Shown piece after piece: positions 46,417 to 54,872 of a stretch of 64,000 bases of DNA. Both the position numbers and the translations under genes were made by a program. The stretch is taken from NCBI RefSeq assembly GCF_036227105.1, contig NZ_CP109434.1:3972001-4036000 (forward strand), written 5' to 3'. Position 1 is the stretch's first letter. Every line of letters starts with the position of its first letter. The notes under the pieces are model-generated. The model did no database searches, had not been told where the DNA came from, and saw only the letters and a program-made list of their open reading frames with translations. The DNA comes from Amycolatopsis sp. NBC_01488 (GTDB lineage: Bacteria; Actinomycetota; Actinomycetes; Mycobacteriales; Pseudonocardiaceae).

Positions 46417-47021
46417 CGAAGCTGCTTCTGGCCACGCGCAACGCGAAGAAGCTCGGCGAGCTGCGGCGAATCCTTGCCGCCGAAGGCATTTCCGGCATCG
46501 AGGTCCTCGGGCTCGCAGACGTCCCCTCGTTCCCGGAAGCGCCGGAGACCGCGCCGGACTTCGAGGGCAACGCGGTGGCGAAGGCGCGTGACGCCGTGGC
46601 GGCCTGTGGGCTGCCCGCCATCGCCGACGATTCGGGCATCGCGATCGACGCGCTGAACGGCATGCCGGGCGTGCTGTCGGCGCGCTGGTCGGGCCAGCAC
46701 GGCGATGACGAGGCGAACCTGAACCTGGTGCTGGGCCAGCTCGGCGACGTCCCGGACGAGCGCCGCGGCGCCCAGTTCGTCTGCGCGGCGGCGCTGGTGC
46801 TGCCGTCCGGCGAGGAGACGGTGGTCCGCGGCGAGTGGCGCGGCACGATGGTCCGGGACCGGCGCGGTACCCACGGCTTCGGCTACGACCCGATCTTCCG
46901 GCCGGACGGCGAAACCCGGACGTCGGCGGAGCTGGAGCCGTCCGAAAAGGACGCCGTCTCGCACCGGGGCAGGGCGTTGCGGGCCCTGCTCCCGGCGCTG
47001 CGGGAGCTCGCGGAAGGCTGA
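46413..47021 (+). CDS. rdgB: RdgB/HAM1 family non-canonical purine NTP pyrophosphatase
   Basis: The 202-residue protein shows [57 protein letters not shown] and HGFGYDPIF, all diagnostic of RdgB. It removes ITP, dITP and XTP from the nucleotide pool. It is coupled to rph and ends the conserved block. Confidence 0.95.
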   Translation: MTKLLLATRNAKKLGELRRILAAEGISGIEVLGLADVPSFPEAPETAPDFEGNAVAKARDAVAACGLPAIADDSGIAIDALNGMPGVLSARWSGQHGDDEANLNLVLGQLGDVPDERRGAQFVCAAALVLPSGEETVVRGEWRGTMVRDRRGTHGFGYDPIFRPDGETRTSAELEPSEKDAVSHRGRALRALLPALRELAEG

Positions 47022-47025
47022 CGCC

Positions 47026-47499
47026 TCAGGAAGCCAGGCCGAGGTCGCGGATCAGCTTCGCCACGTGCCCGCTCGCGCGGACGTTGTACCAGGCGTTGGC
47101 GATCTTGCCGTCGGCGTCGACGACGAACGTCGACCGGATGACGCCCAGGTAGGTCTTCCCGTAGTTCTTCTTCTCACCGTACGCGCCCCAGGCTTCGATC
47201 ACCTTCTTGTCCGGGTCGCCCACGAGCGGGAACGTCAGCTTCTCGTTCTCGACGAACTTGGCGAGTTTCGCCTGCGTGTCCGGCGAGACGCCGATGACCT
47301 GGTAGCCGGCGTCGTTCAGCTCGGCGAGGTTGTCGCGGAAGTCGCAGGCCTGCTTGGTACAGCCCGGCGTGCTCGCGGCCGGGTAGAAGTACACGACGAC
47401 GGACTTGCCGCGGAAATCGCGCAGCGAGACGTCCTTGCCCTCGCTGTCGGGCAGGGTGAAGTCCGGGGCTTCGTCGCCCGGGGAAAGTCGCTCGGTCAT
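47026..47499 (-). CDS. bcp: Thioredoxin-dependent peroxiredoxin, Bcp type
   Basis: The 157-residue peroxiredoxin Q has the peroxidatic Cys47 and a second Cys52 in TPGCTKQACDFRDN, plus FYPAASTPG and the DFTLPDSEGKDVSLRDFRGK opening. It reduces peroxides in the cytoplasm with thioredoxin. It is convergent with rdgB and ends four bases from it. Confidence 0.93.
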   Translation of the reverse strand: MTERLSPGDEAPDFTLPDSEGKDVSLRDFRGKSVVVYFYPAASTPGCTKQACDFRDNLAELNDAGYQVIGVSPDTQAKLAKFVENEKLTFPLVGDPDKKVIEAWGAYGEKKNYGKTYLGVIRSTFVVDADGKIANAWYNVRASGHVAKLIRDLGLAS

Positions 47500-47543
47500 G
47501 GCCCGAGCCTACTGCGCCTGGTGGTGCCGATCCGACGGCGATG

Positions 47544-48083
47544 TCAGGCCGGGCCGCAGTAGGTGACCGCGGCGGCCTCGGTCGCGCTCGGCCGGATCTG
47601 CAGCCGCAGCTGCGTCTGCTCCTGCGGCACCGCGAAGGCCAGCGTGACGTGCACCGAGCGGCCGGGCAGCACGTCCTTGCCCGCGTCGGCGATGCCGGTG
47701 AACCCCTGAGGCGTGTCCACGACCTGCTTGACCACGCTGCCCGCCGAGGTGGCGGTGACGGTGAGGCCGGAGAGCTTGTACGTCGTCGCGCCGTCGTTCG
47801 TCAGCTCGACGTCGAAGGCCGCGCCGCGCGGGGTGCGCGGGTACGCCGACGCGCTGGGCTGGAACGACTGGGGCGAGCCGACCGAGATGATGACGCCGCT
47901 GGCGAAGCGGTGGTCGGCGCCGAACTTGAGGTCGTTGCCCGCCTGCGCCGCGCTGGCGCCCGCCTGGCCGCCGCCCGCGCCGAGGGCCGCGGTGCCGCCC
48001 TGCGTCGAAGGGACCCCGCACGCCACCGCCAGGGAAAGCAGTCCTGTGGTGAAGATGATCTTGCACGTGCGCGCGAGCGCCAT
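47544..48083 (-). CDS. Putative lipoprotein, DUF4352-like
   Basis: The 179-residue product begins MALARTCKIIFTTGLLSLAVAC, with a lipobox (LAVAC) placing the modified Cys at about residue 22. A Gly/Ala-rich linker leads to a beta-sandwich-like domain (AAFDVELTNDGATTYKLSGLTVTATS, PGRSVHVTLAFAVPQEQTQLRLQIRP) similar to DUF4352-type folds. It should be anchored on the outside of the membrane. The role is unknown. Upstream codons in the frame belong to the intergenic region, so 48083 is used. Confidence 0.72.
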   Translation of the reverse strand: MALARTCKIIFTTGLLSLAVACGVPSTQGGTAALGAGGGQAGASAAQAGNDLKFGADHRFASGVIISVGSPQSFQPSASAYPRTPRGAAFDVELTNDGATTYKLSGLTVTATSAGSVVKQVVDTPQGFTGIADAGKDVLPGRSVHVTLAFAVPQEQTQLRLQIRPSATEAAAVTYCGPA

Positions 48084-48273
48084 CGCGGGTACTCCAGTCG
48101 GCGGGTCGGGGGTGCCGTTCGGCATCGGTGTGCCGGGCGAACCCGCTCCACTCTGGCCGTGATCGCGCGTGGTTACGAGGCGCCACGAGGGGTTGTCGCG
48201 CACCTGGTGCCGCGCCGTGGCCAATCCGTGACCGGAACGGCACGGGTGGTGACAATCACCCCCGACATGCCAC

Positions 48274-48456
48274 TTAAACCGCGAGCGCGAACAGCAGGAT
48301 GAAGATCGCCACGCCGGCCACCCAGGAGGCCATCAACCAGCCGAAATCGCGGACGGGATCGACCGCGCGGCTCTCCTCGCCGGGCACGTAGACGCCGCGT
48401 TCCTCGAACCAGTCGGCCCAGCGGGTGAACCAGCTCAACGGGTTGCGCGACGACAT
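48274..48456 (-). CDS. Small single-helix membrane protein
   Basis: This 60-residue protein has a tryptophan-rich start (MSSRNPLSWFTRWADWFEE), an acidic middle and a C-terminal transmembrane helix from about residue 38. CCGGAGG about six bases before the ATG supports it. It is short but has a real ribosome site and hydrophobic C-terminus. No family is recognised. Confidence 0.65.
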   Translation of the reverse strand: MSSRNPLSWFTRWADWFEERGVYVPGEESRAVDPVRDFGWLMASWVAGVAIFILLFALAV

Positions 48457-48590
48457 GCTTCACCTCCGGGCACCGGCTTCCCCGTCACAGTACGGGTACG
48501 GCCGCGCACACCGGAAGCCGCGTGACCGCTCACCGCCCGTGACCGGACGTGCCACGGGCGAGTGGACGTCGATGGCGCTCGTGTAGATCG

Positions 48591-49478
48591 TCAGAGCACT
48601 CCGTTGCGCTGCAGGATCGAGACCGCGCGGACCGTCGCGTAGCCCCGCCACTCGAGCTCCGCCGCGGGCGAACAGCTCGCGAAGTCGACCCGCCAGCCGC
48701 CGTCGTCCTGCTGCTCGCCGGCGAGCCGCCGCAGCTCAGCGTCGATCACGGCGCCGGTGAACAACGCGCGGGCCGGGCGGTCCGGCAGCGGTGCGAAGTC
48801 CAGTGCGCGCAGGGTTTCCCCTTCCGCACCGCCGGCCACCGGGACCAGGCCGTCAGGGGAGACGAAGGCGGCCAGCCGGTCCAGCAGCGCCGCCGCCTCC
48901 GCGTGGAAGTCGTGCGCCGCGTCGACGACGCCCACCGCGAACGCCAGCGCGATCGCGTGCGGCGCTTCGCAAAGCTCGCGGATCTCGCGGAAGCAGTACT
49001 CCGTCGCCGCGGCGAGCCAGGGGTGTTCGCGCACCGCGCGGTCGTGGCGGGCGACGCGCAGGGCGACACCGGCGGCGAACGCCGTGCTCTGCAGCGCAGC
49101 CTGCTTCGGGTCGGCTTGGACCCAGAACGGGGCGCAGCCCGCCGGGTCGGCCACCGGCAGGGCGAACGGCAGGCCGCCGTCCGGCGTGGAAACCGAGGCG
49201 AGCCAGTCGCACAGGCGGGCCGCGTGCGGGGAGGTGGCCGGCGCGGCGTCTTCGAACACCTCGAGGGCGTGGAGCGCGCCGCCGGGCTGGCTCTCCGGCG
49301 CCCGCAGGTCGGGTTCGAGACCCCAGCCGTAGCCGCCGTCGGGATTGCGGTAGCCGTCGACGGCGGCCAGCACGGCGTCGGCGCCGATCTCGCCGCGGAG
49401 CAGCTCGAAACGGCGTCGGTCCAGGAGCCGGGCGTGCGTCGCCAGGAACGACGCCGCCGCGGAAAGGTTCACAGCCAT
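48591..49478 (-). CDS. Terpene-cyclase/prenyltransferase-fold (alpha-alpha toroid) protein
   Basis: The 295-residue protein has repeated helical units with QW-like motifs: DGYRNPDGGYGWGLEPDLR, LASVSTPDGGLPFALP and AGEQQDDGGWRVDFAS. This is the squalene-cyclase/prenyltransferase beta-type toroid pattern, but the DXDD motif of active class II cyclases is not visible. It may be non-enzymatic or act on an unknown substrate. No signal peptide is seen. The ribosome site before ATG 49478 is weak, and the reading frame runs open back to a stop at 49620 that belongs to an AraC pseudogene. Confidence 0.7.
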   Translation of the reverse strand: MAVNLSAAASFLATHARLLDRRRFELLRGEIGADAVLAAVDGYRNPDGGYGWGLEPDLRAPESQPGGALHALEVFEDAAPATSPHAARLCDWLASVSTPDGGLPFALPVADPAGCAPFWVQADPKQAALQSTAFAAGVALRVARHDRAVREHPWLAAATEYCFREIRELCEAPHAIALAFAVGVVDAAHDFHAEAAALLDRLAAFVSPDGLVPVAGGAEGETLRALDFAPLPDRPARALFTGAVIDAELRRLAGEQQDDGGWRVDFASCSPAAELEWRGYATVRAVSILQRNGVL

Positions 49479-49544
49479 GCCGTCAGCGTCGCACCGGCGC
49501 GGCTGCGGGTCTTGAACGGATCGGACCGCACGGCAGCTGCGGGC

Positions 49545-49805
49545 CCGCCGCGCCGCGTCCTGGCCGGGCGGGGCGCCGAACAGGCGGCGGTACTCGCGGT
49601 TGAACTGCGACGGGCTGTCCTAGCCGTCCAGGTGCGCGACGCCCGCGTTGGCCAGCAGCAGCGACCGCGCCTCCTGCAGGCGGATGCGCTTCCGGAACTG
49701 CAGCGGGCTCAGTGCCGTGATCGCGCGGAAGTGCCGGTGGAACGCGGACACGCTCAGCCCGCTCGGATTCGCCGGCTCCTCGACCCGCATCGGCTCGGCG
49801 TGGCG
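49545..49805 (-). pseudogene. AraC-family regulator remnant with in-frame amber stop
   Basis: The minus strand encodes the C-terminal part of an AraC regulator: EPMRVEEPANPSGLSVSAFHRHF, ALSPLQFRKRIRLQEARSLLLANAG, a TAG stop at 49620-49622, then DSPSQFNREYRRLFGAPPGQDAARR. Intact relatives read GYDSPSQFSREYRRLFGAPP at this point, so a TAC(Tyr)-to-TAG change explains the break. The N-terminal half of the gene (AraC_N domain) is missing. After the stop the frame stays open into the toroid gene. The remaining bases up to 49890 hold nothing recognisable. Confidence 0.75.
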
Positions 49806-49890
49806 TGGCTGCGTTCCCGCCCGGGCACGGTGGTCCCGATCGTCGGTGAACCGTCCACTGTGTACCGCCGCTGCTGCAGAGCGACGTGCG

Positions 49891-50811
49891 CTACTGACCG
49901 CGGAACGTGCGCCGGTAGGTGTCCGGGGGCACGCCGACCGTGCGGTTGAAGTGCCTCCGCAACGTCGTCGCCGTGCCCATGCCGACCGCCGCCGCGATCG
50001 TGTCCACGCCCGCGTCCGTCTTCTCCAGCAGCTCCTGGGCACGGCGGATCCGCTGCGTCACCAGCCACTGCAACGGCGTCGTGCCCGTTGCCGCGTGGAA
50101 GTGGCGGGTCAGGTGGCGGGTGCTGACCTTCGCCTGCCGGGCCAGATCTTCCACGGTCAGCGGCCGGTCGAGGCGGGCAGTGATCCACGGGAGCAGCGCC
50201 GTCAGCGGGTGGTCGTCGCGGGCGGGGACCGGCGTCGTCACGTACTGGGCCTGGCCGCCCGCGCGGTGCGGGGGCACCACCAGCCGGCGGGCGACCGCGT
50301 TGGCCGCCGCCGGGCCGTGGTCGGCGCGGACCAGGTGCAGGCACAGGTCCATCGCCGCGGCCTTGCCCGCCGACGTCAGCACGCTGCCGTTGTCCACGTA
50401 CAGCACGTCCGGGTCCACCGTCACCCGCGGGAACCGGGCCGCGAGGACGCCGGTGTGCGCCCAGTGCGTCGTCGCGCGGAGGCCGTCCAGCAGCCCGGCC
50501 GCGGCCAGCACGAACGCGCCCGTGCAGAGCGACGCCACCCGAGCGCCGGCCGCGTGCGCCGCCTGCACCGCCTCGACCAGGTCCGCCGGCGGATCCGCGT
50601 CGACGTCGGCCCAGCCGGGCACGATCACCGTCCCGGCGCGCGCGAGCCGGTCGAGGCCGTGGTCGGGGTCCAGGACGAAGCGGCCGACCCGCACCGGGCC
50701 GGAGCCGCAGACGGCGAAGGCGTACCGCGGGTCCTCGCCGAACACCTCGGACGCGATCGTCAGCTCGAAGGGCAGCATCCCGTCGGTGGCGGCGAGCGCG
50801 ACAGCGTGCAT
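49891..50811 (-). CDS. GlxA-type regulator (DJ-1/PfpI plus AraC)
   Basis: The 306-residue protein has a DJ-1/PfpI-like domain (VALAATDGMLPFELTIASEVFGED, ARVASLCTGAFVLAAAGLLDG with the elbow Cys, VDNGSVLTSAGKAAAMDLCLHLVR) and two AraC helix-turn-helix motifs (LARQAKVSTRHLTRHFHAATG, GMGTATTLRRHFNRTVG). ATG 50811 is chosen over the longer frame to 50883, which would overlap the divergent gene. It faces the saccharopine-dehydrogenase-like gene across 70 bases and probably controls it. Confidence 0.87.
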   Translation of the reverse strand: MHAVALAATDGMLPFELTIASEVFGEDPRYAFAVCGSGPVRVGRFVLDPDHGLDRLARAGTVIVPGWADVDADPPADLVEAVQAAHAAGARVASLCTGAFVLAAAGLLDGLRATTHWAHTGVLAARFPRVTVDPDVLYVDNGSVLTSAGKAAAMDLCLHLVRADHGPAAANAVARRLVVPPHRAGGQAQYVTTPVPARDDHPLTALLPWITARLDRPLTVEDLARQAKVSTRHLTRHFHAATGTTPLQWLVTQRIRRAQELLEKTDAGVDTIAAAVGMGTATTLRRHFNRTVGVPPDTYRRTFRGQ

Positions 50812-50881
50812 GTCCGAAAGTGTACGCAGCACGTCGTTACGGACACTGTCGTCGGCGAACCGTCGTCGCCAGGATGGCTTC

Positions 50882-51829
50882 ATGACTTCGGTACTCGTAT
50901 ACGGCGCCTACGGGCACACCGGCCGTTTCGTGGTGGCTGAGCTGCGCAGACGTGGCTTCGAACCCATCCTTTCCGGCCGTGACGCGGCCAAGCTGCGGGG
51001 CGGACGCCCGGCCTCGGTCGACGACCCGGCGTCGCTCGACCGCGCTTTCGACGGCGTCGCGGCCGTGATCAACTGCGCGGGCCCGTTCGCCGTGACGGCC
51101 CTCCCGGTGATCGAGGCGGCGGCGCGCGCGGGTGTCCCGTACGTGGACGTCGCCGCCGAGATCGAGGCCAACCTCGACACGTTCGCGCTGGACGTGGACA
51201 CCGTGGTGGTGCCCGCGATGGCGTTCTTCGGCGGCCTGGGCGACCTGCTGGCGACGGCGGCGATGGGCGACCGGACGACGGCCGACGAGGTCCACGTCGC
51301 CTACGGCCTCAGCGGCTGGCACCCCACACCCGGGACCCTCGCGGCCGGCCGGGTGTCCCGGGAACGCCGTGGCAGCAAGCGCATCCGGTTCGCGGGCGGC
51401 CGGCTGGAGCACCGCGACGACGCCCTCCCGACGCTCGAGTGGACGTTCCCCGAGCCGCTCGGCACCCGGCCGGTGCTCGGCGAGTTCTCGATGGCCGACA
51501 TCGTGACGATCCCGCGGCACCTGAACGTTCGCGACGTCACCAGCTACCTGACGGTCGACGCGGCGCAGGGCCTGGCGGCGGCCGGCGAGCGCGACTCAGC
51601 CGAGAGCTTCGTCGTCGACGTCGTCGTCCGTTTCGGCGGCGTGGAGCGCCGGGCCGTCGCCCGCGGGCAGGACATCTACGCGGTCAGCGCGCCGCTCGCC
51701 GTCGAAGCGGTGGCGCGGATCCTGAGTGGACGGACGAAGGCGAAGGGCGTCGCCGCGGCGGGGGAGATCTTCGACGCGCCGGACTTCCTGCGCGCGCTGG
51801 CGCCGCACGTCACGGTCGAGTTCAGCTGA
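50882..51829 (+). CDS. Saccharopine-dehydrogenase-like NADP-binding protein
   Basis: The 315-residue protein begins with a Rossmann motif MTSVLVYGAYGHTGRFVVAELRRRG and continues AAVINCAGPFAVTALPVIEAAARAGVPYVDVAAE, the pattern of the trans-acting enoyl reductase/saccharopine dehydrogenase NADP-binding family. The C-terminal half has no clear catalytic motif. It may reduce a carbonyl or enoyl compound. Divergent from the GlxA-type regulator and overlapping the convergent AraC gene by 8 bases. Confidence 0.8.
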   Translation: MTSVLVYGAYGHTGRFVVAELRRRGFEPILSGRDAAKLRGGRPASVDDPASLDRAFDGVAAVINCAGPFAVTALPVIEAAARAGVPYVDVAAEIEANLDTFALDVDTVVVPAMAFFGGLGDLLATAAMGDRTTADEVHVAYGLSGWHPTPGTLAAGRVSRERRGSKRIRFAGGRLEHRDDALPTLEWTFPEPLGTRPVLGEFSMADIVTIPRHLNVRDVTSYLTVDAAQGLAAAGERDSAESFVVDVVVRFGGVERRAVARGQDIYAVSAPLAVEAVARILSGRTKAKGVAAAGEIFDAPDFLRALAPHVTVEFS

Positions 51830-52748
51830 GCGCGGTGGCGCGGTAGCCGCCCGGGGTCGTCGCGTACTCGCGCCGGAAGGCTTTGGCGAAGGCGAACGCC
51901 GACCCGTACCCGACGGCCGAAGCCACCTGCGCCAGCGGCTTGTCGGTGTCGCGCAGGAGCCGCGCGGCCGTCGTCATCCGCCAGCGGGTGAGGTACGTCA
52001 GCGGCGGCTCGCCCACCAGGGTGGTGAACCGCCGGGCGAACGCGGCCCGGGACAGCCCGGCCGCGGCGCCGAGCTGCTCGACGGTCCACGCCCGGGCCGG
52101 CTCGCCGTGGATCGCGGCCAGTGCGCGTGCCGTCACCGGGTCGGCGAGTGCGCCCGACCACCCGGGTGCCCCGGCCTTCTCGCCCAGCCACGCGCGGAGC
52201 ATGTAGACCAGCAGGGCGTCGACCAGCGAGGGCGCCACCACGGCGGCTCCGGGCGGGTGTGCCGCGAGCTCGTCGCCGAGGAGCCGGACCATCGTGCGCA
52301 GCCCCGGGTGGTGTCCCGGCGCGGCGGGCAGGTGCATGACCTCGGGCAGGTCCCGCAGGAGCGGGTGCGGCCGGTGCCGCTGCAACCGGTACGCGCCGCA
52401 GAGGATCGTCGCGCGGGCGCCGGGCCCGGGGAGCGAGACGCGTCCGAAGGGCGTGGCCGGCGATGGGCGTGTGGGCCGGAAGTCGACGAGAGCCGTGCCG
52501 GGCGCGGATGTCATCGCGTGCGGGACACCGCGGCCGAGCAGGGCGACGTCCCCCTGGCCGAGCTCGACCGGCTCGAACGCCGGGCCCCCGGGCAGCGGGG
52601 TCAGCCAGGACGTGCCCGCCAGCACGACGTGGAAGGCGGCGCCGGTGGTGTGGTCGAAGCGCAGGCCCCACGGCGCGTGCGCCTCGGTGTGGGCGGCGAC
52701 CGGCGTGCCGGCGCGCAGGGCCCCGAGCACATCCGCGAGCACGTCCAT
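51822..52748 (-). CDS. AraC-family regulator with cupin domain
   Basis: The 308-residue regulator has an N-terminal cupin sensor (HAPWGLRFDHTTGAAFHVVLAGTSWL, QGDVALLGRGVPHAMT) and a C-terminal AraC DNA-binding domain (LGAAAGLSRAAFARRFTTLVGEPPLTYLTRWRM, VASAVGYGSAFAFAKAFRREYATTPGGYR). It stands divergently from the NmrA-like oxidoreductase across 84 bases, the usual arrangement in which it controls the neighbour. The effector is unknown. Confidence 0.88.
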   Translation of the reverse strand: MDVLADVLGALRAGTPVAAHTEAHAPWGLRFDHTTGAAFHVVLAGTSWLTPLPGGPAFEPVELGQGDVALLGRGVPHAMTSAPGTALVDFRPTRPSPATPFGRVSLPGPGARATILCGAYRLQRHRPHPLLRDLPEVMHLPAAPGHHPGLRTMVRLLGDELAAHPPGAAVVAPSLVDALLVYMLRAWLGEKAGAPGWSGALADPVTARALAAIHGEPARAWTVEQLGAAAGLSRAAFARRFTTLVGEPPLTYLTRWRMTTAARLLRDTDKPLAQVASAVGYGSAFAFAKAFRREYATTPGGYRATALS

Positions 52749-52832
52749 CGGCCCACCATAGCGAGACGCTGGGACAACACAACGCGCTTTTCAGCCATTC
52801 TCCGTCTCGTCGATCGTGCCTAACTTGAAGAG

Positions 52833-53684
52833 ATGACGGTGTGGATCGAAGGTGCGACAGGCAAGGCCGGACGCCGCGTGGTGGACGCTCTGACGGCGGC
52901 GGGCCTGCCGGTCCGGGCGGCGAGCCGCCACCCCGGCGAACCGAACGGGTCCGTGACGCCGGTGCGGTTCGACTGGTACGACGAAACGACGTGGGCGCCG
53001 GCGCTCGGTGACGCCGACGCGGTGTTCCTCAAGGGACTCGACAGCGACGACCAGGCGGCCACGATCATCACGCGCTTCCTCGGCGCGGCACCGGCGGTGC
53101 GGCGCGTGGTGCTGATGTCCGCGGTGGGTGTCGACCGCACGTCGGACGACGCGCCGCGAAGGGCCGTCGAGCTGGCGGTGCAGAACTCCGGCAAGCGCTG
53201 GACAATCTTGCGGCCGAGCTGGTTCCTGCAGAACTTCGACGAGGACGAGTGGGTCTTCGCGAGGGCGCTGCGCGAGACGGGCGAGCTGTACGCGGGCAGC
53301 GGCGAGAGCCGGGCCGCGTTCACCGACACGCGCGACCTCGCAGGCGCCGCGGTCGCGGTCATGACCGAAGAAGGGCACGACGGCCGCGGCTACACGATCA
53401 CGGGACCGGAGTCGCTGACGTTCGGCGAGGTGGCGGAGCTGCTGGCGAAGGTGTCGGGCCGCCCGATCGTCCACGTGGACGCAACCCCGGAGGAGCACCG
53501 AAAGCACTTCGAGGAGTCCGGTCGCCCCAAGGAGTGGGTGGACCACATGCTGCACCTGTTCAAGCTGGTCCGGGCGGGAGTATTCGCCCCGGTAACCCAC
53601 GACTTCGAGCACCTGACAGGCAAGGCGCCCCGCACGCCACAGGCGTACGCGGAGGAAACCTGGCGGCCGACGAACCCAACGTGA
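52833..53684 (+). CDS. NmrA-like NAD(P)-binding protein
   Basis: The 283-residue atypical short-chain dehydrogenase has EGATGKAGRRVVDALTAAGLPVRAASRHP, VVLMSAVGVDRTSDD and WTILRPSWFLQNF. Such proteins are NADPH-dependent quinone/carbonyl reductases or redox sensors. The C-terminal half (PIVHVDATPEEHRKHFEESG) matches NmrA-type family members. It is divergent from the cupin-AraC regulator, its probable controller. Confidence 0.85.
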   Translation: MTVWIEGATGKAGRRVVDALTAAGLPVRAASRHPGEPNGSVTPVRFDWYDETTWAPALGDADAVFLKGLDSDDQAATIITRFLGAAPAVRRVVLMSAVGVDRTSDDAPRRAVELAVQNSGKRWTILRPSWFLQNFDEDEWVFARALRETGELYAGSGESRAAFTDTRDLAGAAVAVMTEEGHDGRGYTITGPESLTFGEVAELLAKVSGRPIVHVDATPEEHRKHFEESGRPKEWVDHMLHLFKLVRAGVFAPVTHDFEHLTGKAPRTPQAYAEETWRPTNPT

Positions 53685-53691
53685 CCACGGC

Positions 53692-53744
53692 GGGGGTCCG
53701 GGGGCGAAGCCCGCCGGGCGGGGTCTGGGGGTTGCACCCCCAGA
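53692..53744. repeat. G-tract repeat with hairpin
   Basis: Just after the NmrA-like gene, five G-tracts (53692-96, 53700-04, 53716-18, 53720-23, 53727-31) precede a perfect nine-base-pair hairpin TCTGGGGGT-TGC-ACCCCCAGA (53724-53744). The stretch reads GGGGGTCCGGGGGCGAAGCCC, a motif seen repeatedly in actinobacterial intergenic regions. It could terminate the upstream gene or form a quadruplex on this strand. Confidence 0.55.
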
Positions 53745-53800
53745 AGACACGCCGAAGCGAAGCTCAGTGCAGGCGCGAAGCGCCGAGTAGAAGCGGAACG

Positions 53801-53874
53801 TGGGCCCGGAGAGACTCGAACTCTCACTGGCATGGACCTAAACCATGTGCCTCTGCCAATTGGGCTACGGGCCC
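53801..53874 (-). tRNA. tRNA with UAG anticodon (Leu), class-I shape
   Basis: The minus strand folds into a standard 74-base tRNA: acceptor GGGCCCG/CGGGCCC, D arm with GG in the loop, anticodon stem CATGG/CCATG with loop TTTAGGT, a five-base variable loop CCAGT, T arm GAGAG-TTCGAGT-CTCTC and discriminator A. The anticodon UAG reads the leucine codon CUA. Bacterial leucine tRNAs normally carry a long variable arm; this one has the short class-I loop. CCA is not encoded. It lies in a 288-base gap and is the only tRNA seen in the window. Confidence 0.8.
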
Positions 53875-53972
53875 CAGCCAGTCGGAAGCGTAGCGTGCGG
53901 CGTGGCCCGTGCGGCGGCGGTGGGGCGGTCGACTAAGTTGGGGCCCGGAAGTCCCTGCGGCGAGGAGGACAC

Positions 53973-54194
53973 GTGGCCCGCGATCCCGAGACGATCGAGC
54001 GTGAGATCGAGCAGGCGAGGACGGCCCTGGCCGCGACGCTCGACCAGCTGACCGTCAAGGCCGACCCGAAGAAGCTCGCGGAGTCGGCGAAGGACGGCGT
54101 GCGCGCCAAGCTGGACAATCCCAAGGTCAAGTACCCGCTGATCGGGGGCGGGATCCTCGTGCTCGTCCTGCTGGTGCGGAAGCTGCTCAAGTAG
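53973..54194 (+). CDS. DUF3618 family small membrane protein
   Basis: The 73-residue protein matches DUF3618: an acidic N-terminal coiled helix starting MARDPETIEREIEQARTALAATLDQLT, a short ADPKKLAESAKD region and a single C-terminal transmembrane helix followed by RKLLK. GAGGAGGACAC precedes the GTG. Such proteins accompany phage-shock/DUF1469-type membrane proteins in Actinobacteria, but no partner is visible here. The biochemical role is unknown. Confidence 0.87.
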   Translation: MARDPETIEREIEQARTALAATLDQLTVKADPKKLAESAKDGVRAKLDNPKVKYPLIGGGILVLVLLVRKLLK

Positions 54195-54197
54195 CGC

Positions 54198-54653
54198 TCA
54201 GGCGCGCGCCTCGGCGGCCTTCTCGGTTGCCGGGGGCTCGGCCGCCGCCGGCTTGCTCTCCTCGACCGCCTTGGGGAGCTGCTTGCCCGGCGGCAGCGCG
54301 GGCTTCTTTTCCGCCGGAGCCGGCGGGGCTGGGGCCACGACCGCGTCCGGGGCCTTCTCGGTGGTCTGCTGCTTCGGCACGCTGCCGGGCGGCGGGACCT
54401 CGAGCGGCGGCAGCTTCGGGAGCGTCAGCCGGGCGGTCATGTACGCGCTGGTGAAATCCAGCGCACTGCCGTTGAGCAGGTGCACGACGGTGGTCTTGCC
54501 CTCGCCGCCGAGTTCCTCCACCAGCTGGTCGGCCCGGTCGCGCGCGGCGATGATGCCGGGTGCGCGGGCGGTCAGCTCCTTGCCTTGGCCGCTGACCGTG
54601 ATCGCCCAGTCGGCGTCCTCTTGGACGTACGTCGCCGTGATCGCTTCCACCAT
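54198..54653 (-). CDS. Hypothetical protein with acidic Pro/Ala tail
   Basis: The 151-residue product has an N-terminal alpha/beta domain (MVEAITATYVQEDADWAITVSGQGKELTARAPGIIAARDRADQLVEELGGE) vaguely like HicB-type folds, followed from about residue 90 by a long Pro/Ala/Glu/Lys-rich low-complexity tail. No signal peptide is seen. ATG 54653 and GTG 54662 are both possible starts, since GGGAGAGG lies just upstream. Function unknown. It is convergent with the DUF3618 gene across three bases. Confidence 0.6.
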   Translation of the reverse strand: MVEAITATYVQEDADWAITVSGQGKELTARAPGIIAARDRADQLVEELGGEGKTTVVHLLNGSALDFTSAYMTARLTLPKLPPLEVPPPGSVPKQQTTEKAPDAVVAPAPPAPAEKKPALPPGKQLPKAVEESKPAAAEPPATEKAAEARA

Positions 54654-54872
54654 CTGCCTCACGCCCCTCTCCCTCACCACCATGCTTTACACAACCGTGA
54701 CGCGGCTACCGCATTCCCATGACGCAGCTTTCGGGGAGATGCGGGACGCGCCCCCTCTCGGCCGTGAAAGTCCAGCACACTTTCTACCGTGTCTTGAGTA
54801 CCGTAGAGCAACTCTGTGTCACACGACACGACAGCGCTGAGTAGCGACCAAATGGCCTAATGCACTTGCAAA

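Noticed and set aside
48591..49478. Terpene biosynthesis cluster around the toroid-fold protein.
   Set aside because: No DXDD motif, prenyl transferase, P450 or other terpene gene is next to it.
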